A stretch of 64,000 bases of DNA from an uncultured Bacteroidia bacterium (GTDB lineage Bacteria; Bacteroidota; Bacteroidia; Bacteroidales; CAJPTX01): contig CAMXWF010000001.1 of the NCBI GenBank assembly GCA_947252645.1, positions 62,001-126,000 on the forward strand, read 5' to 3'. This document shows, piece by piece, positions 17,001 through 24,517 of this stretch. Under the pieces are notes generated by a model. It was not told the DNA's origin. It worked only from the letters and a program-made list of their open reading frames with translations, and searched no databases. Position 1 is the first letter of the stretch. Each line of letters starts with the position of its first letter. The position numbers and the translations under genes are program-made.

Positions 17001-17962
17001 TCCGAGATTGTAAAGGCCTGACGAGCGTATCGTTACCAGCGGCCACGCTGATAGGCTGGTCAGCATTCCGAGATTGTAAAGGCCTGACGAGCGTGTCGTT
17101 GCCGGCGGCCACACTGATAGACGAAGATGCATTCAATGGTTGCACCGGCCTGACGAGCGTATCGCTGCCAGCGGCCACAAAGATACGCAAAGAGGCATTC
17201 TATGGTTGCACTGGCCTAACGAGCCTACAGCTCGGGGCAACACCACCCCGCGTGGGGAGCGATGTCTTTGTTGGTTGCCCAGGAGTACGCACTTTGATAA
17301 TTACTGATGCTACTGGCGTAGCATTAGTAGGCGCAGCTCTATCTACAGCAGCTAATGCCTACGATGGGGATGCTGGAGATCCCATTGACGGAAAGTGGCA
17401 AGGGTTTGCCATAGAAATGAATCCGCCAACGTTGCTCTTAGTGAAGATTGTACCAAGTGGTGCTGGTACGGTGAAGATTACCCGCAAGAAGGATGGAGCA
17501 ACGGTCAATCAGAGCGATGTACTCACAAAGGGCGATGCGCTGGAAGTGCAAGCAGAGCCTAAAAATGGCTACCGAGTCAAAGCGATAACCGCGGAAGGGG
17601 CTAAAAGAATAGGAGATAAAGAGTGGGAGGTGTCCGCTACGAGTGGCGAGGTGACCTTCACGGTGGAGTTTGAGAAGGCACAGGAAGAGAACAGCAACAA
17701 TGACCCAACGCCTGTAGAGAGCGTACTGCTGGCGCAGGCCCGTCTGTTCCCCAATCCTACAGGTGGGCAAGTGACCATAGATGCTGGCACTACCATAGCC
17801 CGTTGCGAGGTGTACAGCAGCACGGGAGCACTGCTCCAGGCCATAGAGGCACCCGAGAACGCATTTACCATAGACCTCACGGCTAGCCCGTTGGGGGTGT
17901 ACCTGGTGCGCCTGGTGGATATGCAAGGAGGCAGCAAGACGCTACGAGTCGTTAAGCAGTAG
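14060..17962 (+). CDS. BspA-like leucine-rich-repeat surface protein with T9SS sorting domain
   Basis: 1300 residues. Signal peptide MRQLFSKLLAVALLLVACSG. The body is made of 23-residue LRR_5/BspA repeats of the form GLTSVSLPAATEIGERAFSGC. They are grouped in blocks separated by three copies of an about 120-residue non-LRR module (EDGDTEDNLWYVWAFE, then TITGGWFQLLDWLFLLEKG). Near residue 1130 an all-beta bacterial repeat follows (VPSGAGTVKITRKKDGA). The last about 70 residues are a type A T9SS C-terminal domain (LFPNPTGGQVTIDAG, ending LRVVKQ). This predicts export by SecYEG, then the type IX system, with attachment to the cell surface. BspA-type LRRs bind host or bacterial surface ligands in other species; the partner here is unknown. 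The upstream junction carries the Clp fragment. Confidence 0.93.
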   Translation: MRQLFSKLLAVALLLVACSGAVWGNNLTVTITESNGTRNTKTGQESMEKALEGYFLQGIIGIEVSAGNFETDDWIWLQSHTWYLGRLEKFEVTGGIGNVANIPNTTWWDGSYFSIALKELHVAKLKRVGGYALQGLDRLTSVSLPAATEIGERAFSGCSKLASLELRATPPSVESYAFLKCPLVRKLKLLDAGGSPLMGDALANAISRYRAVEDGDTEDNLWYVWAFENAPASNLSGTIEGDAFANAASLEAAMKDKDLSKVKEVTITGGWFQLLDWLFLLEKGQQGLAIEKFTIESSVDRVADMPDLPDFSPQYLPKVQKVSIAKLKRVGKKAFIGCTGLTSVSLPVATKIGNEAFGSCTGLTSVSLPVAIEIGDRAFYGCAGLTSLELGATPPSVGRDAFLGCPLVRRLVLIDANETPLEKDALANAKSKYKAEEDGDTEDNLWYVWAFEDAPASNLSGSIDGETFSGAASLEAAMKDKDLSKVKEVTITGGRFQLLDWLFLLEKGQRELAIETLTVESSVNRVADMPDLPYESARYLPKAQKVSIAKLNRVGEWAFYDCRTLTSVSLPTAIVIGKGAFSGSTGLTRVSLSAATEIGYRAFSGCEALTSISLPAATEIGWSAFEDCKGLTSVSLPAATKIDWSAFKDCKGLTSVSLPAATLIGEDAFNGCTGLTSVSLPVATEIGSSAFYGCTGLTSVSLPVAIVIGDRAFYGCAGLTSLELGATPPSVKLNAFLECPLVRKLKLLDADGTPLTGDALINAISRYRAVEDGDTEDNLWYGWAFEEAPAGNLSGTIDGEAFSNAASLKVAMKGKDLSEVKDVTITGGRFQLLDWLFLLEKGQRELAIETFTVESSMDRVADMPDLPYKSARYLPKAQKVSIAMIQKIGSYAFYRCTGLTSVSLPAAIEIGEDAFRSCEALTSVSLPVATKISNEAFYGCTGLTNVSLPAATEIRKEAFYGCTGLTSVSLPAATMIVGATFRDCKGLTSVSLPAATLIGWSAFRDCKGLTSVSLPAATLIDEDAFNGCTGLTSVSLPAATKIRKEAFYGCTGLTSLQLGATPPRVGSDVFVGCPGVRTLIITDATGVALVGAALSTAANAYDGDAGDPIDGKWQGFAIEMNPPTLLLVKIVPSGAGTVKITRKKDGATVNQSDVLTKGDALEVQAEPKNGYRVKAITAEGAKRIGDKEWEVSATSGEVTFTVEFEKAQEENSNNDPTPVESVLLAQARLFPNPTGGQVTIDAGTTIARCEVYSSTGALLQAIEAPENAFTIDLTASPLGVYLVRLVDMQGGSKTLRVVKQ
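14681..16710 (+). repeat. Three DNA copies of an approximately 360-bp inter-LRR module
   Basis: Approximate copies at 14681-15040, 15353-15716 and 16353-16707. Long stretches are identical; for example 14821-14868 equals 15493-15540. Between and after them run tandem 69-bp LRR units, many identical over 20-30 bp. This is a good substrate for slippage and unequal recombination. Confidence 0.85.
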
Positions 17963-17990
17963 GCGGAAGTAAACTATAGGCAATGTGATA

Positions 17991-18016
17991 GCGCCCCGGC
18001 CAACTGGCCGGGGCGC
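17991..18016 (+). terminator. Terminator after the LRR protein
   Basis: A perfect 11-bp G+C stem (17991-18001 with 18006-18016), AACT loop, then TTGCG. It lies 28 bp after the stop codon. The weak T-run lowers confidence slightly. Confidence 0.7.
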
Positions 18017-18177
18017 TTGCGTATATTAGCGGGGCAGATTGCAGGAGAATGCGATAGGTCCTGCTGTTTATCATGAAATGGCTTTTTAGAGGGTTCTTCT
18101 CTTTGAGGGTTGAGACCGCTGCAAAACTATTTTCAGAATGTGTTGTCTAAGTTGCTTTTATTCAGCAACTTTGCACC

Positions 18178-18372
18178 ATGAAAAAGCCAATGAGAACCAC
18201 ATCCCTCTTCGACATCGTATCTGAGGTGCGGGGGACCAAGCTGACCAAGATTGCGCAGATTGATAGGGTTATAGACTGGGTGCCGGTGCGGCCCGTCATC
18301 GAGACCGTGTACACGAAGGGTAGTGCCCCGACGGACCGCCCAACGACACGTTACCCTGCCCCTGTGCCGTGA
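18178..18372 (+). pseudogene. IS5-family transposase, N-terminal fragment
   Basis: 64 residues. SLFDIVSEVRGTKLTKIAQI, then DRVIDWVPVRPVIE, align with the N-terminus expected for the IS5 transposases in this window (INQLVDWRPISSLLNK). The sequence then degenerates into a Pro/Thr-rich tail and stops. A promoter-like TTG plus 20 nt plus CAACTTTG sits directly before the ATG. No catalytic DDE residues remain. It is from an element related to, but different from, the three copies at 23.7-39.9 kb. The 18373-18619 stretch beyond it contains only a low-complexity reading frame I do not believe. Confidence 0.6.
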
Positions 18373-18619
18373 ATGAACACAGTAACGCCATAATAAATAG
18401 CAACCCTACCCTACGCATAACAGCTACCATAGCCCATCTCTATCTCCTATCCCGGCGAAATACACCAACCCAACCGCGCTCCTACCCTACCATAGCGCAT
18501 CAAGCACTACGAAACACACCCCGGCAACAGACATACCACTCTCCACAAAGCAACCCGAGAGTTACCTGCCTCTTAATAGCAATGAGCACCTTTCAACAAC
18601 CTCCTAAACAGCAAACGCA

Positions 18620-19738
18620 TTAAAGACGGAAATACCCTATCGCTTCGCGCAGATGGCTACTCTGCTCCGAGACCCCCTCGGCACTCGCAGAGAGCTCCTC
18701 GCTCGAGGCCGCTGTCGACTGCGTCACCCGATTCACCTGCTCTACTGCCACATTGAGCTCCTGGATACTCACACGCTGACCCTCATTCGAGGCGGTGATC
18801 TCCTCGGTATACGACTCCGTGCGCTCTAGATTAGGGACCGTAGCCTGCACCACGCTATCGGTGTCACGAACCGCATTCACCGAATCTGCTGCCAGTTCCA
18901 CTATTTTTTGCGCAGTATCACGACTACTCTCGGCCAGCTTGCGCACCTCGGTGGCCACTACTGCAAACCCGCGGCCAGCCTCTCCGGCTCGGGCTGCCTC
19001 CACAGCCGCATTGAGCGCGAGAATATTCGTCTGGTGGGCTATATCATTTATCAGTGCTATCTCCTGCCCTATACGCTCAGTGGCGGCCAGCGCCTGCGCC
19101 GCACGCTCTTTCACTTGGTCCATCTGACCGAGGGTCTCACGGGCCTGGTCGCTGGCCCGGCGAGCCTTAACGGCGCTACCGCTTGCGCTCTCGGTTATTG
19201 TGCCAAGCGAAGCAGCTATCTCTTCAAGGCTCGAGGCCTGCGTTGTAGAACCAGTAGAAAGGGCCTGCGCTGCACCGCGCAGGTTGCCACTCATGCTCTC
19301 GAGCGAACTGGCACTCTCCTGAATATCGCCCACCACACGTCGCAGCGTCTGCTGCAGATTGACTGAAGAATCCCGTAGGGCCTGAAGCTCGCCATGCATG
19401 CGTTGCGAATCTCCTACATACTCTTGAAGCTCGCCTGCACAAATATGCTCCAGGCGGTTGCGCATCTCGTGCAGGGGCTTGCGGAGCAAGCGGATATAGT
19501 AGCGGGCCAACAATACACCAAACACCAGCTCGCTGGTATAGAGCAACGGCCGCGACCACCATATCTTATCGCCATAGGGATAGCATATCGCAGTACCCTC
19601 ACCACACCAGAGCGCAAAAAGCGCAGTAAAAAGCATAACCCGAAACACAACGGAACCTTTGAAAAATAGACGGCAAACGATAAAAATGATGGTAGAGAAT
19701 ACCGGTATTTCGATTAAACGTAGCAAGGTCTCGTTCAT
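18620..19738 (-). CDS. Methyl-accepting chemotaxis protein without a periplasmic sensor
   Basis: 372 residues from ATG 19738, which has a purine-rich GAGAGAG upstream; the frame is open to 19780. Two or three hydrophobic N-terminal helices (IPVFSTIIFIVCRLFF, VMLFTALFALWC, LLYTSELVFGVLLARYY) fill the first about 95 residues and leave no room for a periplasmic ligand domain. The cytoplasmic coiled coil carries the CheA/CheW tip DIAHQTNILALNAAVEAARA and RGFAVVATEVRKLAESS. It probably senses membrane, redox or cytoplasmic cues. Codon use and G+C resemble core genes, unlike the A+T-rich region to its right. Confidence 0.92.
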   Translation of the reverse strand: MNETLLRLIEIPVFSTIIFIVCRLFFKGSVVFRVMLFTALFALWCGEGTAICYPYGDKIWWSRPLLYTSELVFGVLLARYYIRLLRKPLHEMRNRLEHICAGELQEYVGDSQRMHGELQALRDSSVNLQQTLRRVVGDIQESASSLESMSGNLRGAAQALSTGSTTQASSLEEIAASLGTITESASGSAVKARRASDQARETLGQMDQVKERAAQALAATERIGQEIALINDIAHQTNILALNAAVEAARAGEAGRGFAVVATEVRKLAESSRDTAQKIVELAADSVNAVRDTDSVVQATVPNLERTESYTEEITASNEGQRVSIQELNVAVEQVNRVTQSTAASSEELSASAEGVSEQSSHLREAIGYFRL

Positions 19739-19885
19739 CTCTCTCAAAAAAAAAGTAATATGAAATAAAATACAATCCAAGATCCTAATGCATCTACTTA
19801 CTCCTAGTACGAATAGCTATAAACAAATGTTTCATACTATTCCATTCTCAACTATTCTTTACAGCCACATAGCCCTCTCGAAGCT

Positions 19886-19990
19886 GTTGCAAAAGCCCTC
19901 GAGCTAGGCCAGCTCGAGGGCTTTTGCAACAATCTCTAGAGGGGATAAATGGAGCATGAGGGCGGTCTGACTACATCCCCAAAAAGCACT
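19886..19990. mobile_element. IS5-element end remnant with perfect 45-bp palindrome
   Basis: Arms of 20 bp (19886-19905 and 19911-19930) pair perfectly around AGGCC. The right arm continues to about 19990 with sequence that is, in reverse orientation, the tnp-distal end of the IS5 copies at 23.7, 34.8 and 38.6 kb (shared GTCAGACCGCC and TGCTCCATTT). The left arm matches the start of the 34.8-kb copy, including CTCTCGAAGCTGTTGCAAAA. So two inverted IS ends meet here with the interior lost. Confidence 0.7.
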
Positions 19991-20131
19991 ATGTTCAAAA
20001 GTTGATTTCAGTTCCATTGATCATGTTCATACTCATACTCTTTTTTGTGATGGGATTATTGCCTTTAAAGTAAAAATATTTTTGGATACATTATACAGTT
20101 ATTTGTATGTAATACAGAACTAAATATTTTT

Positions 20132-20892
20132 ATGCGTTTCATGATACATACTTTGCCTCTTGGAATGCAGATCCTTCGAGAGGCAAGTAACGTTGTATGT
20201 ATTTCTCCTGCTCATTTAGAGCGATAAAAAAGATGGATTGCTTTTCCAAAAGAAGTCCCCGACGGCTTAATCATAAATATCCCGAATGGAATAGATCGTT
20301 TCTGGTTGCGTCGTTTCGATTGCTTAAACAGTGTACACTCTAGCGAAGAACCATGGAAAATAATCTGTGTATCCAACTTCACACCCAGTAAGAATATTCC
20401 ACGTCTGATGCAAGCTGTTTACCAGTTGAATATTTCAGGTATTCTGGTTACTTTTGATATAGTTGGAGGAGATGGGTGCGATGAGACTAGAGTGGAAAAA
20501 TTGCTCGTGAGCATCCGAATATATTTACTTTGCATGGAGCGGTGAAAGATAAGGAGCAATTAGGAGTGCTTTTACGACAATCTCACATTTTTGCTTTACC
20601 CTCATTTCACGAAACATTTGGACTGGTCTACGTAGAGGTGTTAAGCCACGGATTGCCCATCCTTTATTCCGAAGGTGCGGGTGTTGATGGCTTCTTTGGT
20701 GCTAGTTATGGTAGATCTTGCAATCCTCACTCCACTGCTAGTATCATAGCTACTATTAGACAGATGATGGATAGCTATGAGACGTTCTCTATTGACGAGA
20801 GTTACATTCGACAACATTTCAACCGGGATAAAATTGCGGATATTTACCTCTCTCTTTACACCAATCACTTAGCAAAGCACCTGAAGTCATGA
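20132..20892 (+). pseudogene. Glycosyltransferase family 4, C-terminal portion, stop and frameshift
   Basis: One frame runs ILREASNVVCISPAHLE, an in-frame TAA (20225), then RWIAFPKEVPDGLIINIPNG and IDRFWLRRF, then ICVSNFTPSKNIPRLMQAVY. Near 20505 one base is missing and the protein continues in the next frame: HPNIFTLHGAVKDKEQLG, then the GT4 signature FALPSFHETFGLVYVEVLSH, where E-x7-E binds the nucleotide sugar. The N-terminal acceptor domain is missing; the 12-kb copy keeps that half. The region is A+T-rich compared with the core genome. The gene overlaps the next GT2 start by 4 bp. Confidence 0.75.
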
Positions 20893-21908
20893 AAGAAGAT
20901 AGCGCTCAATTCCCAGATATTTCGGTAATTATACCTGCATTCAATGAAGAACGCTTCATTGCCCAGTGCTTAACATCCCTTTATGAGCAGGATTACCCCT
21001 CTGAACGAATGCAGGTCATTGTGGTTGATGGAAATTCTACCGATGAAACCGCCCAAATAGTACGAAAGCAGTTCCCTCAGGTAACCTTGCTTGAAAATCC
21101 AGATAGAATAGTACCCATCTCAATGAATATGGGTATTCGTATAGCTACTGGTGAATACATTGTGCGCTTGGATGCGCATGCGTTATATCCAACAAACTAT
21201 ATCTCGACCCTTATCACGAAAGCAAAGGAACTCAATGCTGATAATATCGGCGCCTGCTGGCTTACAGAACCTGGAAATACTAGTTCTAAGGCACGAGCGA
21301 TTGCCATTGCTACGAGTACTAAATTTGGGATGGGTAATGCTGATTATCGGCTGGGAACAGACAAGATAAAGCGAGTCGATACGGTGCCATTTGGTTGCTA
21401 TCATAGAACGGTATTCGATAAGATTGGTCTATATGACGAGGAACTTGTGCGTAACCAGGACGATGAGCTTAATGCACGACTTATCAAGAGTGGTGGAAAA
21501 ATTTACCTACTTCCTAACCTCGAAATCAAGTATTTCGCTCGTGAGAATATAAAAAAGGTAGCCCGCATGTTTTATCAGTATGGACTTTTCAAACCCCTCG
21601 GAAATAAAAAAGTGGGGGCTATTACTACCTTTAGGCAACTCGTTCCCTTTGCTTTTGTTAGTTACATTGCCTTAGCGATTGTTTTCACCCTCCTATGGTC
21701 TCAATTAACATTCTATATTCTTGCACCGCTATTTTTATATCTGATCATTGATATTTTCTATTCGCTGGCTGTTTCATCGTCCGTTGCAACGTATCTGTGG
21801 CTTTTGGTAATTTATCCAGTAGTGCATTTTTCTTATGGTGTTGGCTATTGGCATGGTATTATTAAGATTTTGTTTGGTACGCCATTCACTGCCAAATCCA
21901 GCAGGTAA
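20889..21908 (+). CDS. Glycosyltransferase family 2, paralogue of the 12.6-kb gene
   Basis: 339 residues with the same architecture as 12587-13612: ISVIIPAFNEERFIAQCLTS, VVDGNSTDET, IVRLDAH, and the acidic RNQDDELNAR (from Asn189). MFYQYGLFKPLGN precedes C-terminal hydrophobic helices. Its DNA is clearly more A+T-rich than the 12.6-kb paralogue, so this is probably an acquired allelic cassette rather than a recent duplication. Followed 6 bp later by the phosphoglycosyltransferase. Confidence 0.9.
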   Translation: MKEDSAQFPDISVIIPAFNEERFIAQCLTSLYEQDYPSERMQVIVVDGNSTDETAQIVRKQFPQVTLLENPDRIVPISMNMGIRIATGEYIVRLDAHALYPTNYISTLITKAKELNADNIGACWLTEPGNTSSKARAIAIATSTKFGMGNADYRLGTDKIKRVDTVPFGCYHRTVFDKIGLYDEELVRNQDDELNARLIKSGGKIYLLPNLEIKYFARENIKKVARMFYQYGLFKPLGNKKVGAITTFRQLVPFAFVSYIALAIVFTLLWSQLTFYILAPLFLYLIIDIFYSLAVSSSVATYLWLLVIYPVVHFSYGVGYWHGIIKILFGTPFTAKSSR

Positions 21909-21914
21909 TATACT

Positions 21915-22493
21915 ATGATTGCAAAGTGGTTATTTGACAGGACTGTTGCTCTTGTCGGGCTAGTTCTTGCAGCACCTCTGATACTCTATGTAGCGTTGCT
22001 CATACGCATTAAAATGCCTGGTGGACCGGTAATATTTAAACAGGAAAGGGTGGGGCGAAACGGGAAACTTTTTACGCTCTACAAATTTAGATCTATGGTT
22101 GCCGAACATTCTGGTACAGTCATTTCCATCGCTGGAGAAAAGAGAATTACTCCTCTTGGCGCTAAACTTCGTCGTTATAAGCTTGATGAAATCCCCCAAT
22201 TATGGAATGTACTTATTGGGGATATGAGCTTCGTTGGGCCTCGTCCCGATGTAAAAAGTGAAATTGATAAGTTGACAGAATACCAAAAAGGGATATTAGC
22301 CGTACGTCCAGGTATTACGAGTCCAGCCTCCATAAAATACGATAACGAAGAGCAAATTTTAGCTGCGCAACCTAATCCCCAGGAGTACTATTACAACGTC
22401 ATCTTACCAGATAAAATTGAAATGAACCTCCAGTATATCCAAAACTGGACTTTTTGCAAAGATCTAGCCTGTATTTTTAATACTATATTTTAA
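21915..22493 (+). CDS. Initiating phosphoglycosyltransferase (PglC-like sugar transferase)
   Basis: 192 residues: the short monotopic form, lacking the extra N-terminal membrane domain of WbaP/WcaJ. A hydrophobic re-entrant helix (VALVGLVLAAPLILYVALLI) precedes KQERVGRNGKLFTLYKFRSM, the catalytic Asp-Glu pair in KLDEIPQLWNVLIGD, and SFVGPRPDVKSE. Transfers a sugar phosphate to undecaprenyl phosphate to start a glycan repeat unit. The adjacent aminotransferase suggests a UDP-bacillosamine-like amino sugar, but no acetyltransferase is seen. Confidence 0.9.
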   Translation: MIAKWLFDRTVALVGLVLAAPLILYVALLIRIKMPGGPVIFKQERVGRNGKLFTLYKFRSMVAEHSGTVISIAGEKRITPLGAKLRRYKLDEIPQLWNVLIGDMSFVGPRPDVKSEIDKLTEYQKGILAVRPGITSPASIKYDNEEQILAAQPNPQEYYYNVILPDKIEMNLQYIQNWTFCKDLACIFNTIF

Positions 22494-22543
22494 TCTTTCT
22501 ACAAATATACACGTCTTGGTGACGTAACAAATTATATTCTAGT

Positions 22544-23710
22544 ATGTCAAGCAGTAGAATTTTTCTCTCGCTTGCCCAAATGGGTGGGCACGAACTCGAG
22601 TTCATACAGCAGGCCTTTGATACAAATTGGGTTGCACCTCTAGGGCCTAATGTTGATGCTTTTCAGAAAGATTTACAGAGATTCCTTTCCACTCCCAGCA
22701 AAGAGGTCGTAGCTCTTAGTGCGGGGACGGCTGCTATTCACCTTGCCCTCGTTTTGCTTGGTGTACATCCTGGTGATGAAGTAATATGCCAAAGCTTCAC
22801 ATTTTCAGCTTCGGCTAATCCAATTGCTTATCAAGGAGCTACGCCGGTATTTGTAGATAGCGAACTCAATACTTGGAATATGTCTCCCCATCATCTCCGA
22901 ACTGCTATAGAACAGCGAATTAAAAATACCGGCAAAAAACCTAAAGCTATTCTTCCGGTGCATCTCTACGGGATGCCCGCAGAGATGAATGCTATTGTAG
23001 CAGTTGCAACCGAATACAATATTCCCATTGTTGAGGATGCAGCGGAAGCCCTTGGTTCGACCTACAAAGGACAGAAATGTGGCACTTTTGGACTTTATGG
23101 AGCCCTATCTTTTAATGGGAATAAGATGATTACAACGTCTGGTGGCGGAGCACTTATTTGTCCAACTCTAGAAGATGCCAAAAGAGCCATTTTTTTCGCA
23201 ACACAGGCTCGTGATCAGGCTCCTCACTACCAACACTCGCATATTGGGTATAATTATAGATTGAGTAATATATCGGCAGGAATCGGGAGGGGGCAAATGT
23301 TAGTGCTGGCCGATCACATTAAGCGTAGAAGGGAAATTAATGAACTATATCGAACGCTCCTTACGGATATACCCGGCATCGTGGTACACACTAATCCGAC
23401 ACCCGACTACCAGTCGAATCATTGGCTCACCTGTGTTATTATAGAACCGAAAGATGCTGGATTTACACGTGAGGACCTTCGTCTTCGACTAGAGGCAGAA
23501 AACATTGAATCTAGACCATTGTGGAAACCCTTACATCTACAGCCTGTATTTGCTACGTCGCCCTATTACGGTTCGAATACTGCTGAACAGCTTTTTGACA
23601 AAGGTCTTTGTTTACCTAGTGGTTCGGGCCTTTCTAATGCTGACATAGAACGTGTTGTTAGTGTTATCCTTAAACTCCTAAGAGACCGTTGCAAAAAAAA
23701 CTTGCGCTAG
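22544..23710 (+). CDS. DegT/DnrJ/EryC1/StrS (PglE-like) sugar aminotransferase, C-terminus altered by IS
   Basis: 388 residues. PLP-dependent; the Schiff-base lysine is Lys194 in SFNGNKMITT. ALSAGTAAIHLALVLLGVHP, ICQSFTFSASANPI and PIVEDAAEALGS are family motifs. Likely makes a UDP-4-amino sugar for the glycan started by the neighbouring PglC-like enzyme. The left end of IS copy A begins at 23682, inside the last codons. The final residues (DRCKKNLR) are therefore encoded by the IS, and the native tail of a few residues is lost. The active site is untouched, so activity is plausible. Confidence 0.9.
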   Translation: MSSSRIFLSLAQMGGHELEFIQQAFDTNWVAPLGPNVDAFQKDLQRFLSTPSKEVVALSAGTAAIHLALVLLGVHPGDEVICQSFTFSASANPIAYQGATPVFVDSELNTWNMSPHHLRTAIEQRIKNTGKKPKAILPVHLYGMPAEMNAIVAVATEYNIPIVEDAAEALGSTYKGQKCGTFGLYGALSFNGNKMITTSGGGALICPTLEDAKRAIFFATQARDQAPHYQHSHIGYNYRLSNISAGIGRGQMLVLADHIKRRREINELYRTLLTDIPGIVVHTNPTPDYQSNHWLTCVIIEPKDAGFTREDLRLRLEAENIESRPLWKPLHLQPVFATSPYYGSNTAEQLFDKGLCLPSGSGLSNADIERVVSVILKLLRDRCKKNLR

Positions 23711-24130
23711 CCTAGAGCGCCCCGATTGATGGATTAATCATGAAAATGGGTGTTTTTTGGGTGTAGTCAGACCGCCACTATGCTCCATTTTACCCCCTCT
23801 AGGCGGTCAAATAGACCGCCTAGAGGGGGATCTTTAGCCTTGCGCAATAATCAGCTGGGGCGCACGTTTGAGATTGTACGCCAACGATTCGATAAGATTC
23901 TGATAGTGGGCCTTACGAAGGCCCCGGTAGCGACATCGCCCGCCATGGAACCAGCGAATGATGCCACCAAAGGTGCGTTCAATAACCCATCTCGTGGCGC
24001 TGATTAGGCTGTTCAAGTATTTTTGGCTCGCTGCGAGAGGCTTACCTCGTGTAGCCTTGCGCATAATACAATCATCTAGTAATCAGCTAGATATACAATA
24101 GTTCGAGCCAATTGTACGTGCAACAGTCTC
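23682..24130 (-). mobile_element. IS5-family element, internally deleted copy A (449 bp)
   Basis: Ends are GAGACCGTTGC (23682-23692) and, inverted, GCAACAGTCTC (24120-24130). It keeps both termini, a perfect 16-bp hairpin (23793-23808 with 23814-23829) and only the transposase 3' part. About 880 bp of interior are missing compared with copy C. It could only move if a transposase acts in trans. No clear target duplication was found. Confidence 0.85.
23834..24064 (-). pseudogene. Transposase C-terminal fragment (IS copy A)
   Basis: 76 residues covering SQKYLNSLISATRWVIERTF (last catalytic acidic residue), HGGRCRYRGLRKAHYQNLIE and the C-terminus. The first two catalytic Asp residues and the N-terminus are deleted. 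Confidence 0.8.
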
Positions 24131-24387
24131 AGCGGGTGTCTGGCGAGATCTTCTGTAGAGATGGTCACCATTTCAACGAGGTGATCGGCTACACTCGTGA
24201 CTTTCAGGGTGTCCGTTGCCGAGTTAGAGCTGCGCTCCAGGACATTCATTCTCGTATGTCTTATGGAATGGGTAGCTTTTTTGCGAGTACAACGTCCCGA
24301 TACGAGGGGATGGCACTTGGAATTATGCATTTTGTGTGCATAGCATTACTTGTATGCAGCGCATTTGGATGGCATAGCACTATCTAA
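24131..24387 (+). other. Orphan 3' gene fragment right of IS copy A, unrecognised
   Basis: The frame is open from within the IS end: RVSGEIFCRDGHHFNEVIGY, then SYGMGSFFASTTSRYEGMAL, ending in a hydrophobic helix (ALGIMHFVCIALLVCSAFG) and a stop at 24387. It may be the tail of a gene cut by the IS. The minus strand is also open, so strand is uncertain. I do not recognise either. Confidence 0.3.
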
Positions 24388-24391
24388 TTAA

Positions 24392-24431
24392 TATTCTTTT
24401 CAATACAGCCATCGCTATATTGAAAAGAATA
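24392..24431. terminator. Hairpin upstream of the giant protease gene
   Basis: Perfect 14-bp arms (24392-24405 and 24418-24431) plus two more pairs after a mismatch. It is A+T-rich with no long T-run. It may insulate the protease gene from upstream transcripts. Confidence 0.45.
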
Positions 24432-24436
24432 AATAG

Positions 24437-24444
24437 TATCTTTG
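24437..24444 (+). promoter_or_regulatory. -7 box for the giant protease gene
   Basis: TATCTTTG matches TAnnTTTG exactly, 73 nt before the ATG. The -33 position falls in the hairpin and has no good TTG at the standard distance. Confidence 0.45.
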
Positions 24445-24517
24445 AGCTTTCAATTGGGGTTGAAATAGGTGTTTTAAGCAGGTTGTGTGTACGATGTTTC
24501 ACTAATAGAGAGAACAG

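Noticed and set aside
14060..17200. Regularly spaced repeats that could suggest a CRISPR array
   Set aside because: Period is 69 bp, units are in frame and encode LRRs; there are no unique spacers and no cas genes.
18369..18623. 84-codon plus-strand ORF
   Set aside because: Composition is Thr/Pro/Gln-rich and patternless; no RBS; it lies in a decayed region.
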